DNA from: Thermococcus camini
GTDB lineage: Archaea > Methanobacteriota_B > Thermococci > Thermococcales > Thermococcaceae
NCBI RefSeq assembly: GCF_904067545.1
Contig: NZ_LR881183.1
Location: 562,277 to 626,276, forward strand
Length of the DNA: 64,000 nt
Reading direction: 5' to 3'
The position numbers and the translations under genes were made by a program. The notes below the pieces were generated by a model, which did no database searches, was not told where the DNA came from, and saw nothing but the letters and a program-made list of their open reading frames with translations. Shown here one piece after another: positions 7,119 to 15,822 of this stretch. The stretch's first letter is position 1, and every line of letters starts with the position of its first letter.

Positions 7119-8369
7119 ATGGTCGAGCTCTTCAACTCAAAACTCTGTGCGGTATGCAAAGGCAGGAAGCTCCTCTGTGGCAGGCCAACCTGCCCTATTC
7201 TTGAGCGCTTCAGTGTAGCCCGCACCGTCGAAAGAAAACTGAACAAACGCCATCTCTTCGGCTCTTCCCCACCGAGTATCTTCGTCGGTGAGTACGGCTA
7301 TCCCAAGGTTCGCATAGGTCCGCTCGTGCCACCGATCGAGGGAAACACGAGCTACCTCGATAATCCCCTGAAGTGGGAGGACAAAACGATTCGGGATATT
7401 CTATACTACCGCTCGCTTTTGGTTATGGGTGAGACCAAAGCTGATATTCACGTGAGGAGGAGCGGCAGAATCTTGGGAGAAGTCCAGGAGCTGGCCATGT
7501 CAGTAAAGCCAGTTGACAGCGAGATTTTGCTGAAGAAAAAGCCCGTTCTAAAGATTCTACCGAGCGAGTTCGCCCCGCCGGTAGGGCCGAAGGCGGAACT
7601 TTTAGATTTTGAACTCACGGAGAATCCTCGCATTCCGAGGAGGACAGACTACGTCGTTAGTGACGAGCTGAAGGCCGAGCAAGCTATAATGCGCCTGTAC
7701 AATTGGGGCTTCGACGAGTACTATATCATAAGGCTTCTCTCCGCTGGTCTTCTGGGCCTGGACAAGAGGCTCGTCCCGACGAGGTGGAGCATCACCGCCG
7801 TTCAGGACACGATAGGAAAAAACCTCAGGCGTGAAATCCTTCATTACCCTGAAATAAACGACTACGAGGTCTACTTCTACCGATTCCTTGGCAACCGCTA
7901 CGCCGTTCTGCTCATGCCCGAGAGCTACGCCTTTGAGCTTTTGGAGGTCTGGCTTAAGGGCTCTCTCTTCGGTGCGAGTGAGCCGAGTGTAATCCACGAC
8001 TACGAGGACTTCCGCGGGAGGAGGGAGTACGTCAAGGAAACGGCCGGAGCCTACCACGCCGCCCGCTTGAGCGTTCTGGAGGCCCTGAGAGCAAGGCGGA
8101 GACAGGCTAGAGCGGTAGTCTTCCGCGAGGTCACCCCGGAATACTACGCCCCAGTCGGCGTGTGGCAGATTCGCCTTGGCGTCAAGAAGGCGATGAGCAA
8201 TTTAATCGGACGCTTCGAGACGCTCAACGAGGCCCTCGATGCCATAAAGCGTCGCCTTGAGCACCCGTTCGAGGAGTACCTGCGGAAGAGCTACATCCTC
8301 GGAAGCCTCGCGAGGCAGAAGACTTTAGACGAGTGGCTCGGAAAGAATTTATACCGGGTTGAGAAATAG
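7119..8369 (+). CDS. nreA: DNA repair protein NreA with PCNA-interacting tail
   Basis: 416 residues. An N-terminal cysteine cluster (CAVC ... C ... CP, within residues about 9-26) looks like a zinc ribbon, followed by the large NreA core. The extreme C-terminus carries QKTLDEWL, a PIP box that binds PCNA. NreA proteins act in archaeal DNA damage tolerance, shown in Haloferax; the biochemical activity is not settled. ATG 7119 is chosen because a TATA-like CATAAATACC near 7089 would make a nearly leaderless mRNA; upstream in-frame residues come from repeat sequence. Confidence 0.9.
   Translation: MVELFNSKLCAVCKGRKLLCGRPTCPILERFSVARTVERKLNKRHLFGSSPPSIFVGEYGYPKVRIGPLVPPIEGNTSYLDNPLKWEDKTIRDILYYRSLLVMGETKADIHVRRSGRILGEVQELAMSVKPVDSEILLKKKPVLKILPSEFAPPVGPKAELLDFELTENPRIPRRTDYVVSDELKAEQAIMRLYNWGFDEYYIIRLLSAGLLGLDKRLVPTRWSITAVQDTIGKNLRREILHYPEINDYEVYFYRFLGNRYAVLLMPESYAFELLEVWLKGSLFGASEPSVIHDYEDFRGRREYVKETAGAYHAARLSVLEALRARRRQARAVVFREVTPEYYAPVGVWQIRLGVKKAMSNLIGRFETLNEALDAIKRRLEHPFEEYLRKSYILGSLARQKTLDEWLGKNLYRVEK
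8347..8356 (+). promoter_or_regulatory. TATA box of the C/D sRNA, inside the nreA 3' end
   Basis: AATTTATACC lies within the last codons of nreA, about 24 bases before the predicted 5' stem of the guide RNA at 8374. This supports the RNA having its own transcript rather than being processed from nreA mRNA. Confidence 0.55.
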
Positions 8370-8373
8370 GAAC

Positions 8374-8432
8374 GGTGGATGATGACCACTCCATCCCACT
8401 GAGCGGTGACGAGTGCACGTCAGGCTGACACC
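8374..8432 (+). ncRNA. Box C/D guide sRNA
   Basis: In order: stem GGTG (8374-8377), C box ATGATGA (8379-8385), 13-nt guide (8386-8398), D' box CTGA (8399-8402), C' box GTGACGA (8406-8412), 12-nt guide (8413-8424), D box CTGA (8425-8428), stem CACC (8429-8432). This is the complete archaeal architecture with canonical terminal boxes. The RNA would guide 2'-O-methylation opposite the fifth base before D and D'; targets were not identified. It sits between nreA and the next small gene. Confidence 0.88.
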
Positions 8433-8448
8433 GGTTGGGGGTGATAAC

Positions 8449-8640
8449 GTGGAGGGAGTTGATGTTATTGGGGAGCTCATGAGGATTGAGAAAAAGCTTG
8501 AGAACATAGAGAAACTCTTGAGGGAGTTGCTCGAAAGGGAGGAGAGCTACGCCCCGATGAAACTCTCGGAGGAATCACTAAAGGAGTTCCCTGAGAACGA
8601 GCCGGACATGTACTCGGAGAAAGACCTTAGGATGAGATAA
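8449..8640 (+). CDS. Small coiled-coil protein, antitoxin-like
   Basis: 63 residues. Residues about 5-33 form a charged coiled coil (ELMRIEKKLENIEKLLRELL) and the tail is acidic, ending in PDMYSEKDLRMR. That build resembles small archaeal antitoxins, but no toxin gene follows, so function is open. I choose GTG 8449, four bases after GGGGGTGAT; the upstream GTG at 8413 lies within the guide RNA. The next gene starts 34 bases downstream on the same strand. Confidence 0.6.
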   Translation: MEGVDVIGELMRIEKKLENIEKLLRELLEREESYAPMKLSEESLKEFPENEPDMYSEKDLRMR

Positions 8641-8674
8641 ACCAGAAGATATGCTCTCTTCTGGGGTCTGAGCC

Positions 8675-9793
8675 ATGAGAAAGAAGCTCTCGCTGATAAG
8701 CCTCGACGGGAATGGAGTCTACAACCTAAAGCACATGCCATTCCTGAGCGAGTTAGCTGAGAGTGGAAGTTTTAGTGTGGTTGACTCCATCTTTCCAACG
8801 CTGACCGACCTCGTCCACACCAGCGTGATGACGGGTGTCTGGCCGAAAAACCACGGCGTGGTGGAGAACGGCTACTACGACCGCTTAACGGACAGGAAGG
8901 TTAACTTCTACGACTACGAGGTGGCCTTCAACCCCCACAGGGTCATTAAGGCCCCGACCATCGTTGACCTGTTGCGGCAGAAGGGTGTTAGAACCGCCAG
9001 TGTCTCCGGTTACACCATGCCACCCTTCAGCGGAACCGACGTGAGGATCTTTCCCCCATTCTTCGCAAATGATAAGATGTACCGCCAGCACGGAAGGGAC
9101 TGGCGAAAAGACCTCTGGGTTCTCAACTCTGCCCTCTACCTCTACGAGGAGTGCAGACCGGATCTGCTCCTCGTCCATTTCGCCTCGATTGACGGCATGA
9201 GCCATGACCATGGCCCCCTGAGTGAGGGTTCTCTAAAGGCCCTCGAGACAGTCGATACTGAAGTAAGAGCCCTCTGGGAAAGGCTGAAGGAAGAGTACGC
9301 CTTCATCATTTTCGCCGACCACGGGCAGGAAGAGGTTCACACGTGGGTGAACCTCAGGGTTTACCTGAGAAAGCACGGAATCGAGACGCTCCGCGTTTCC
9401 TCTGGCGGTGGGGTTCACGTTTATCTCAGAGATCCGAACCAGGCCGAGGAAGCCTTTCAGGTTCTGAGGAGAGCACCCGGCGTTGGTGCGGTTTTCTTCC
9501 GCGAGGATTTGGAGCACCTCAACACTCAGAACAGCGGCGAGCTGATAGTTTCTGCCAAGCCGGGCTACTGGTTCTGTTCCCACAGGATGTGCAGGGGAAT
9601 AAAGGGGGTAAGCCACTGGGTTAAGGGAATGCACGGTTCGATGAACGAGCCGGTAATGAAGGTTCCGCTCATCCTTTGGGGCTTTGAGAGGGTGAAGCTT
9701 GACGAACCGAGCCTCATAGATATAGCACCGACGGTTTTGAAGTTTTTTGGCTTAGAAAAGCCGGGGAATATGGTGGGAAAAAGTCTAGTTTAA
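8675..9793 (+). CDS. Alkaline phosphatase-superfamily phosphodiesterase/pyrophosphatase
   Basis: 372 residues of the nucleotide pyrophosphatase/phosphodiesterase type. Metal and catalytic elements: Asp11 (SLDGNG), the nucleophile Thr region FPTLTDLVHTSVMTG near 40-54 (probably Thr44), FASIDGMSHDHGP near 168-180, FADHGQEE near 222-229, and a late His near 321. No signal peptide, so it is cytoplasmic and hydrolyses an unknown phosphodiester or nucleotide. Family-level assignment only. Confidence 0.85.
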   Translation: MRKKLSLISLDGNGVYNLKHMPFLSELAESGSFSVVDSIFPTLTDLVHTSVMTGVWPKNHGVVENGYYDRLTDRKVNFYDYEVAFNPHRVIKAPTIVDLLRQKGVRTASVSGYTMPPFSGTDVRIFPPFFANDKMYRQHGRDWRKDLWVLNSALYLYEECRPDLLLVHFASIDGMSHDHGPLSEGSLKALETVDTEVRALWERLKEEYAFIIFADHGQEEVHTWVNLRVYLRKHGIETLRVSSGGGVHVYLRDPNQAEEAFQVLRRAPGVGAVFFREDLEHLNTQNSGELIVSAKPGYWFCSHRMCRGIKGVSHWVKGMHGSMNEPVMKVPLILWGFERVKLDEPSLIDIAPTVLKFFGLEKPGNMVGKSLV

Positions 9794-9814
9794 CAAGCTC
9801 TCCGGTGGGAAGGA

Positions 9815-10555
9815 ATGGAGCTGAACCTCCGCATTGACGATACAACGCTTTCGGACATCATCTCCGGTGGTAGAAATGACCCTTTCGAAATCTTCAGGGT
9901 GGGGCAGGAGATTGAGGTAGAACCCGTTATCGAGACTTTTATAGACAAGGTGGAAGTACTGAAGGACGCAACTTCATCAATCGAACCCTTGGACGACAAA
10001 GGGACGTACAGAATAGTCGCTAAGATTCTTGGCGGCTACGCTCGAACCATAATGCCAAAAGCAGGACAAGAAATTCAGTGCAACGATTGGAATGAGGAGA
10101 CCTATTGGGGAACTGTGCATTTAGCGGTGGACTTCGGCCTTCTCTCCAGGGTGGTCATAAATTTTCCAGTCCTCTGCCGGCTTTGTAGAGTGGGCCGGGA
10201 ATCGTTCGCCTACGTCCCCATTGATGAGAAGCTTACCGAAGAAATGACTTTTAAACGAGGTGAGTACATAGAAATAACCGGTCGGCTCTCCCCTGTGTTT
10301 CTGGACTTCTGGGAGAGCGCCATCACCGTGAGGCCCTTTAAAGGCATTATCAGGGGATTCAGACCATTGCCCGGGAATGGTGGGATACTAAGAGTTGAGG
10401 TTACGGGGAAAGGAAAAATCTTGGAGGTAGGAGGCGGTGGCCACATGGTCTTCGGTGACTTTGCCTACGACAGTTATTATGCCAGCTTTTTGCCGGGAAT
10501 CGACGAATACAGGGACTCATTCACGGTGAGGTTCAGCAAAGGTAAATTGGAATGA
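9815..10555 (+). CDS. Uncharacterised protein
   Basis: 246 residues, not recognised. There is no signal peptide or membrane segment. The chain is rich in beta-forming residues, has a CRLCR pair near residue 121, and a glycine-rich stretch (EVGGGGHMVFGDF) near 207-219. GGTGGGAAGGA lies before ATG 9815. It follows the phosphodiesterase gene by 21 bases and may be co-transcribed. A convergent VapC gene lies downstream. Confidence 0.7.
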   Translation: MELNLRIDDTTLSDIISGGRNDPFEIFRVGQEIEVEPVIETFIDKVEVLKDATSSIEPLDDKGTYRIVAKILGGYARTIMPKAGQEIQCNDWNEETYWGTVHLAVDFGLLSRVVINFPVLCRLCRVGRESFAYVPIDEKLTEEMTFKRGEYIEITGRLSPVFLDFWESAITVRPFKGIIRGFRPLPGNGGILRVEVTGKGKILEVGGGGHMVFGDFAYDSYYASFLPGIDEYRDSFTVRFSKGKLE

Positions 10556-10598
10556 TTACCTTTTTCTTTTGAGAGACTTGCCCTTAGCCAGGAGGAGG

Positions 10599-10994
10599 TC
10601 AGAGCCACTCAATCTTAACCCTGTCCTCGACGCTCCTGAACTCATCGTCGCCAGTCAAAAGAACCGCATCAAGATCTATTGCGGTAGCTACCGCGAAGGC
10701 ATCTGCATAGCTCAACTTGTGAAAGGCCTTTATCCGGCCAGCCATTAAAGCGAGCCTTTCATCTGCGATGATGAACGTTATTGGCTCCTTCTTTAAAAGG
10801 GCCATCGCAATATTGGCCACATCAACACCTTTTTGCCTTGAAAGGACGTAGTAAACTTCTCCTATATTAACAACGTTCATGTACAGCTCAACCTTTCCTT
10901 CCTTTCCGAGGTCAAGGTATTCTTGAACCTTCTCGGCCGCAGGCTCGTCGTTTATATAAACAAGAATTGCGTGGCTGTCCAAAACAGCTTTCAT
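10599..10994 (-). CDS. vapC: VapC-type PIN-domain toxin
   Basis: 131 residues with the four acidic PIN residues Asp6, Glu46, Asp98 and Asp116, and the LSYADAFAVATA motif. VapC toxins are Mg2+-dependent RNases that cut tRNA or rRNA. It follows vapB by two bases, the classic antitoxin-first order. All catalytic residues are intact, so it is probably active. Confidence 0.95.
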   Translation of the reverse strand: MKAVLDSHAILVYINDEPAAEKVQEYLDLGKEGKVELYMNVVNIGEVYYVLSRQKGVDVANIAMALLKKEPITFIIADERLALMAGRIKAFHKLSYADAFAVATAIDLDAVLLTGDDEFRSVEDRVKIEWL

Positions 10995-10996
10995 AG

Positions 10997-11224
10997 TTAG
11001 TCCTCCGGCTCCTCTTCCGCTCTAATCTCCCTTAGAATCTCCTTAGCTGGTTTTTCGAACTTCACAAGGCCTCTAAGTTTCATTCCTTTCTTTATTGGAA
11101 CTATCACTATCTCGTCCCCGAAGTCGAGAACCTCCAGCTCGTCCCCCTCTTTGATGCCGAACTTCTCTCGAATGGATTTAGGTAAGACTATCTGGCCCTT
11201 TGAGGAAACTTTTACAGTAGTCAT
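10997..11224 (-). CDS. vapB: VapB-type antitoxin, AbrB/SpoVT fold
   Basis: 75 residues. Residues 1-46 form a swapped-hairpin AbrB DNA-binding domain (VSSKGQIVLPKSIREKFGIK), and the acidic tail (IRAEEEPED) would fill the VapC active site. GGTGAGAG precedes the ATG, and TTTTTAAAAGG near 11256-11266 is a likely TATA box. The antitoxin normally represses its own promoter. Confidence 0.94.
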   Translation of the reverse strand: MTTVKVSSKGQIVLPKSIREKFGIKEGDELEVLDFGDEIVIVPIKKGMKLRGLVKFEKPAKEILREIRAEEEPED

Positions 11225-11365
11225 CTTACTCTCACCTATATCTATCTTACCAATGCCTTTTAAAAAGGTATGGATGCGATATTTGCCCTTGTCGGCTTTA
11301 TGTAGACAAACCCTCTTTCGTAACTCGTAAACTGAAATCGAACCGGCTTAAATATGAATCCAAAG

Positions 11366-11375
11366 CCATATATAC
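11366..11375 (+). promoter_or_regulatory. TATA box of the GMC-type oxidoreductase
   Basis: CCATATATAC, 66 bases before the ATG at 11441, places transcription start near 11396. The leader then contains the dyad at 11410-11425. Confidence 0.55.
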
Positions 11376-11409
11376 TTTGGGCGTGTAGGGTTAAGTGAGA
11401 ATAACTCTT

Positions 11410-11425
11410 CTTCAATCAATTGAAG
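11410..11425 (+). promoter_or_regulatory. Perfect 7+7 dyad in the GMC-oxidoreductase leader
   Basis: CTTCAAT-CA-ATTGAAG lies just after the predicted transcription start and 15 bases before the ATG, where a repressor would block the polymerase. No known regulator motif is recognised. Confidence 0.45.
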
Positions 11426-11440
11426 CCGGGAGCTGGTTTT

Positions 11441-12724
11441 ATGAAAAAGCACTCTGAGTACTTGATTGTTGGTTCTGGGGCCGGTGGGGCTACCCTTGCG
11501 AGGGAGCTGAGTAATGCCGGGAAGGAGGTTCTGATCGTTGAGGCCGGCAGACGCGAGGAGCACCTGGGGACCCTCAGAGACTCTCTTGGTTACTTTGACA
11601 TGACCCCCTATAAGACTCCGAGCACGTCCAGGGAGGGTGTCATTCTCTGGAGGACTATAATGGCTGGGGGCTCCACAGTGGTATCGTGCGGAAACGGAAC
11701 CCGCTGTCTCCAGGAGGATTTCAAGGACCTTGGAATAGACCTGGAGACCGAGTTCCGGGAGGCGGAGGAGGAGATGAAGATCACCCCCACGCCCAGGGAG
11801 GTTCTCTCGGAGGCATCACTGAACATGCTCGAGGCCTCCACAGACCTCGGCTATACGATGGAGCCCATGCCGAAGTTCGTTGACTTTTCGAGGTGCATCC
11901 GCTGCGGCTGCTGCGTATTTGGGTGTGCCCAGGGGGCAAAATGGACTGCCCTTGAGTACCTGAACGATGCCCTTTCTCACGGTACCGAGGTAATCTACGA
12001 AACCACCGTTGAGGAAGTAGTGATAGAAGATGGAAAGGTTGCTGGAGTCAGGGGGCGCGGTAAAAACGGCTACGTTGAGGTGGGGGCAGACCACGTCATT
12101 CTCGCAGCCGGGGCGCTGGCAACGCCGGTAATACTCCAGAACTCCGGTCTGGAGTGCGCGGGAAAGGGTCTCTTCATCGATGCCTTTGTGAACGTTTACG
12201 GAAGGGCTGAGGGCATGCACCAAGTGATGGAACCGGCCATGGCGCTCGTTGACCACGAGTTCCACGACGATGGAGGCTTCATACTCTCCCCCTACATAAA
12301 CGCGAGCAGGACGGTTAGGTTCATGGAGGCCGGCAGGAGGGGCTTTATGATGCCCACGGACAAACTGGTCGGCATCATGGTGAAGACCTCAGACGATCCT
12401 TCTGGGAGGGTTTACCCAAGCGGCAAGGTCTCGAAGGCGATTACAAGGGACGACAGGAAAAGGATCGACGATGGTGTCGCTGTGGCCAAGGAGATACTCG
12501 AGGGCATAGGGGCTGATCCAAGTTCCTTCGTCGTTTCCAAGCCAGAGGGAGCCCACGTGGGTGGAACCGCGACCATCGGAACCGTGGTTGATGGCTACCT
12601 TGAGACAAGGGTCAGAAACCTTCACGTCTGTGACGCCAGCGTTCTGCCGCATTCTCCGGGAATGCCGCCGATACTGACGATAGTGGCCCTCGCCAAGTGG
12701 CTCGGAAAAGCGCTAGCCCACTGA
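11441..12724 (+). CDS. GMC-like FAD-dependent oxidoreductase
   Basis: 427 residues. The N-terminal Rossmann motif GSGAGGATLARELSNAGKEV near 12-31 binds FAD; the C-terminal GMC block holds VCDASVLPHSPGMPPILT with a conserved His. A cysteine cluster (CIRCGCCVFGC near 153-163) is unusual in classic GMC enzymes and could hold an iron-sulfur centre or disulfides. Substrate unknown. ATG 11441 has GGAGCTGG upstream; earlier in-frame residues come from a TTG at 11420. It is a lone gene with its own promoter and dyad. Confidence 0.85.
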   Translation: MKKHSEYLIVGSGAGGATLARELSNAGKEVLIVEAGRREEHLGTLRDSLGYFDMTPYKTPSTSREGVILWRTIMAGGSTVVSCGNGTRCLQEDFKDLGIDLETEFREAEEEMKITPTPREVLSEASLNMLEASTDLGYTMEPMPKFVDFSRCIRCGCCVFGCAQGAKWTALEYLNDALSHGTEVIYETTVEEVVIEDGKVAGVRGRGKNGYVEVGADHVILAAGALATPVILQNSGLECAGKGLFIDAFVNVYGRAEGMHQVMEPAMALVDHEFHDDGGFILSPYINASRTVRFMEAGRRGFMMPTDKLVGIMVKTSDDPSGRVYPSGKVSKAITRDDRKRIDDGVAVAKEILEGIGADPSSFVVSKPEGAHVGGTATIGTVVDGYLETRVRNLHVCDASVLPHSPGMPPILTIVALAKWLGKALAH

Positions 12725-12779
12725 CCTTTAATTTTTGGACAAAAGCCAGGAGAATAGGAAAGGAGAAACCAGCCAGCCC

Positions 12780-13427
12780 TCAGCGTGAGGACTGGGCGAT
12801 CCTCTCGATCTCTTCCTTCTTGCTGTAGGCGAAGCTCTTCGGGTCCCTGTTGGCGGCAGCGATTATCTCCTCGGCGAGGGCCTGGGCATAGCTGGTCTTG
12901 TTGCGGTAGCACTTGGCGCTCGCACCGAGGGCGAGGTTCTTGAGGGCTATGTCGAGCCTCCTGAGCGGGGCAACGTCAACGGCCATGTGGTAGCGGATTC
13001 CACCGAAGGCGATGGTGGTGGTGTCTTCCCTCGGGGAGGAGTTCTCAAGGGCCCTGACGAGAACCTGTATCGGGTTCTGCTTGGTTCTGCGCTCGATGAT
13101 CATGAAGGCCTCCTTAACGACCTCATAAGCTTTCATCTTCTTGCTCATGAGGGAGCGGTGCTCTCTCCTCATGAAGTGGCCACCGACCTTGTGGCCGCTG
13201 GCACCGCTGCGCATGACCTTGTTAATCAAGCGCTCAACGATGTGAACGTTGGCCTTGCCGAAGGACTTCTTGGCGTGCCTTCCGTGGCTGTGCGGGAGGA
13301 TTCTCGGCTCCAGGTTGATGTAGGGCCTGAGGGACGGGTCGTTCACGACGACGTCCTCAACGCTCCACCTGCCCATGACCTTGAGCTCCTTAGGCTGGTA
13401 AAAGCGCTCAGTGATTGCCTTGGCCAT
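12780..13427 (-). CDS. rps7: Ribosomal protein S7
   Basis: 215 residues matching archaeal S7, the head-domain primary binder of 16S rRNA, with [18 protein letters not shown] near 42-59 and the S7 core to the end. It starts five bases after S12 and is the last gene of the rpoH-to-S7 run. EF-1alpha and S10, which often follow in archaea, do not; a convergent oxidoreductase gene does. Confidence 0.98.
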   Translation of the reverse strand: MAKAITERFYQPKELKVMGRWSVEDVVVNDPSLRPYINLEPRILPHSHGRHAKKSFGKANVHIVERLINKVMRSGASGHKVGGHFMRREHRSLMSKKMKAYEVVKEAFMIIERRTKQNPIQVLVRALENSSPREDTTTIAFGGIRYHMAVDVAPLRRLDIALKNLALGASAKCYRNKTSYAQALAEEIIAAANRDPKSFAYSKKEEIERIAQSSR

Positions 13428-13432
13428 TCACT

Positions 13433-13876
13433 TCACCTCCTCGGCTTCTCCTTCCTTCCCTTGACGAGCTCCTTGAGGGAGACCCTGTTGACCTTGACGA
13501 CCTTGTACCTGATTCCCGGGATATCACCGACGGAACCACCCTTTGGACCACCAATTCCCTCGATGATGACCTCGTCGTGCTCGTCGATGTGGTTTATAGC
13601 TCCGTCACCGGGGGTGAAGGCGGTAACGACCTTACCGTTCTTGATGAGCTGAACCCTGACGGCCTTACGCATAGCCGAGTTCGGCTGCTTTGCCTCGACG
13701 GCTATCTTCTCGAGGACGATGCCCTTGGCCTGCGGGGCACCTCCAAGCGGGTCGCTCTTCTCCTTGAGCCTGAGGACTCTCCTCTTGTACCTGATGTCGC
13801 TCCAGCGGAACTTCTTCCTCTTGAGCTTGAGCTTCCTTCCGGCAAACTCTCCATACGGGGCCTTCTTTCCAGCCAT
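13433..13876 (-). CDS. rps12: Ribosomal protein S12
   Basis: 147 residues from ATG 13876, chosen over 13885 because GAGGTGA precedes it. S12 sits at the decoding centre; [19 protein letters not shown] and the Pro-rich loop [14 protein letters not shown] are clear. It is 10 bases from the NusA-like gene and adjoins S7, the conserved archaeal order. Confidence 0.98.
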   Translation of the reverse strand: MAGKKAPYGEFAGRKLKLKRKKFRWSDIRYKRRVLRLKEKSDPLGGAPQAKGIVLEKIAVEAKQPNSAMRKAVRVQLIKNGKVVTAFTPGDGAINHIDEHDEVIIEGIGGPKGGSVGDIPGIRYKVVKVNRVSLKELVKGRKEKPRR

Positions 13877-13886
13877 GATCATCACC

Positions 13887-14632
<746 letters not shown>

Positions 14633-14645
14633 ACATCACACCTCC

Positions 14646-15821
14646 CTACTCCCTTTTCGGTCTCAGGGGGAGATTCATTGCCAGTTTGACCATTCCGGTT
14701 CCGACTGGAACCGGCTGTCCTATCAGCACGTTCTCCACGACACCGTTGAGGGGGTCCTCATCGCCCCTCTCAGCGGCCTCGAAGAGGTGCTGGGTGGTTA
14801 TCTCGAAGGCGGCCCTGGCAAGCACGCTGGCCTTCTCCCCAACTATACCGTGCCGGCCTATGGGCAGTATCACACCGTCGAGCGTCATCATGTCGGCGAC
14901 GAGCATGATGTGCCTGACGTCAACCTCGAGACCCTGCTCGCGCATCGTGTTGACGATTTCCTCTATGATGGCGTTCCTTGCCGCTTCAATGCCGAGCACA
15001 TCAGCGATCTCCCAGATGTTGTTCGTTCTGGTTCTCGTGGGGTCAACGCCCGGGACCTTGAGCACCTGCTTGAAGTTCGAGCCCTCGGTATAGATGACGT
15101 ACTCGTCGCCTTCCTTCCTTATGATGGTCTTCCCGACGCCCGAGAGGCCTTTAAGGCGGTGCTTTTTAACCTTTTCGGCAAGTCTCCTGAGGTCTGAGAG
15201 TTTGCCGACCTTCTTGGGCCTCATTATGAGCGTGTATCCATCAACCTCGAACTCAGCGCTCTTGAAAGAGCCCTCGAGCTTCCTCTGGACCTTCTCCATG
15301 TCCAGACCTGCCTTCTCAAGCCTCTCCAGGTCTATGTCAACGACGAACTCGTAGTTGAGTATGTCGATGCTCATCTCGCGGGCTAGGTTTTCCAGGGTGG
15401 TACCTTCGATCCTCCTCGCGACCTCAAGGGCCTTCTCCCTGTCGTGGCGGTGCTTCTCGTCGAGGTAAACGGTCATGATTGGCGTTGACGGGTTCTTCCT
15501 CGCATCGACGATCTCGATGATTCTCGGCAGACCGAGGGTGACGTTGATTTCAGCAACTCCTGCGTAGTGGAAGGTGTTGAGGGTCATCTGCGTTGAGGGC
15601 TCACCTATGGACTGTGCGGCAACGGTTCCTATGGCCTCTCCTGGCTCGACTAAGGCTCTCTGATACTCGCGGACAGTCTCCTCGATGATGGCCTCTATCT
15701 CGGCCTTCTTGAGCTTGTACTTCTTGTTGTACTCGACCAGCTTGTTGTAGAGCTCCTCCCTGAGGTTCTCCGGGAGGTCGGCCTTGTCCACCAGGCTCTT
15801 GATGGTCTTCGCTGCGACCAT
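14646..15821 (-). CDS. rpoA2: RNA polymerase subunit A'' (Rpo1C)
   Basis: 391 residues forming the C-terminal part of the largest subunit, split from A' as in all Thermococcales. The bridge-proximal and jaw region EPGEAIGTVAAQSIGEPSTQMTLNTFHYAG is present near 56-85. Start ATG 15821 lies five bases after GGGGAGGTGA; a GTG at 15830 is possible. The gene overlaps nothing and follows the rpoA1 stop at once. Confidence 0.97.
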   Translation of the reverse strand: MVAAKTIKSLVDKADLPENLREELYNKLVEYNKKYKLKKAEIEAIIEETVREYQRALVEPGEAIGTVAAQSIGEPSTQMTLNTFHYAGVAEINVTLGLPRIIEIVDARKNPSTPIMTVYLDEKHRHDREKALEVARRIEGTTLENLAREMSIDILNYEFVVDIDLERLEKAGLDMEKVQRKLEGSFKSAEFEVDGYTLIMRPKKVGKLSDLRRLAEKVKKHRLKGLSGVGKTIIRKEGDEYVIYTEGSNFKQVLKVPGVDPTRTRTNNIWEIADVLGIEAARNAIIEEIVNTMREQGLEVDVRHIMLVADMMTLDGVILPIGRHGIVGEKASVLARAAFEITTQHLFEAAERGDEDPLNGVVENVLIGQPVPVGTGMVKLAMNLPLRPKRE

Positions 15822-15822
15822 T

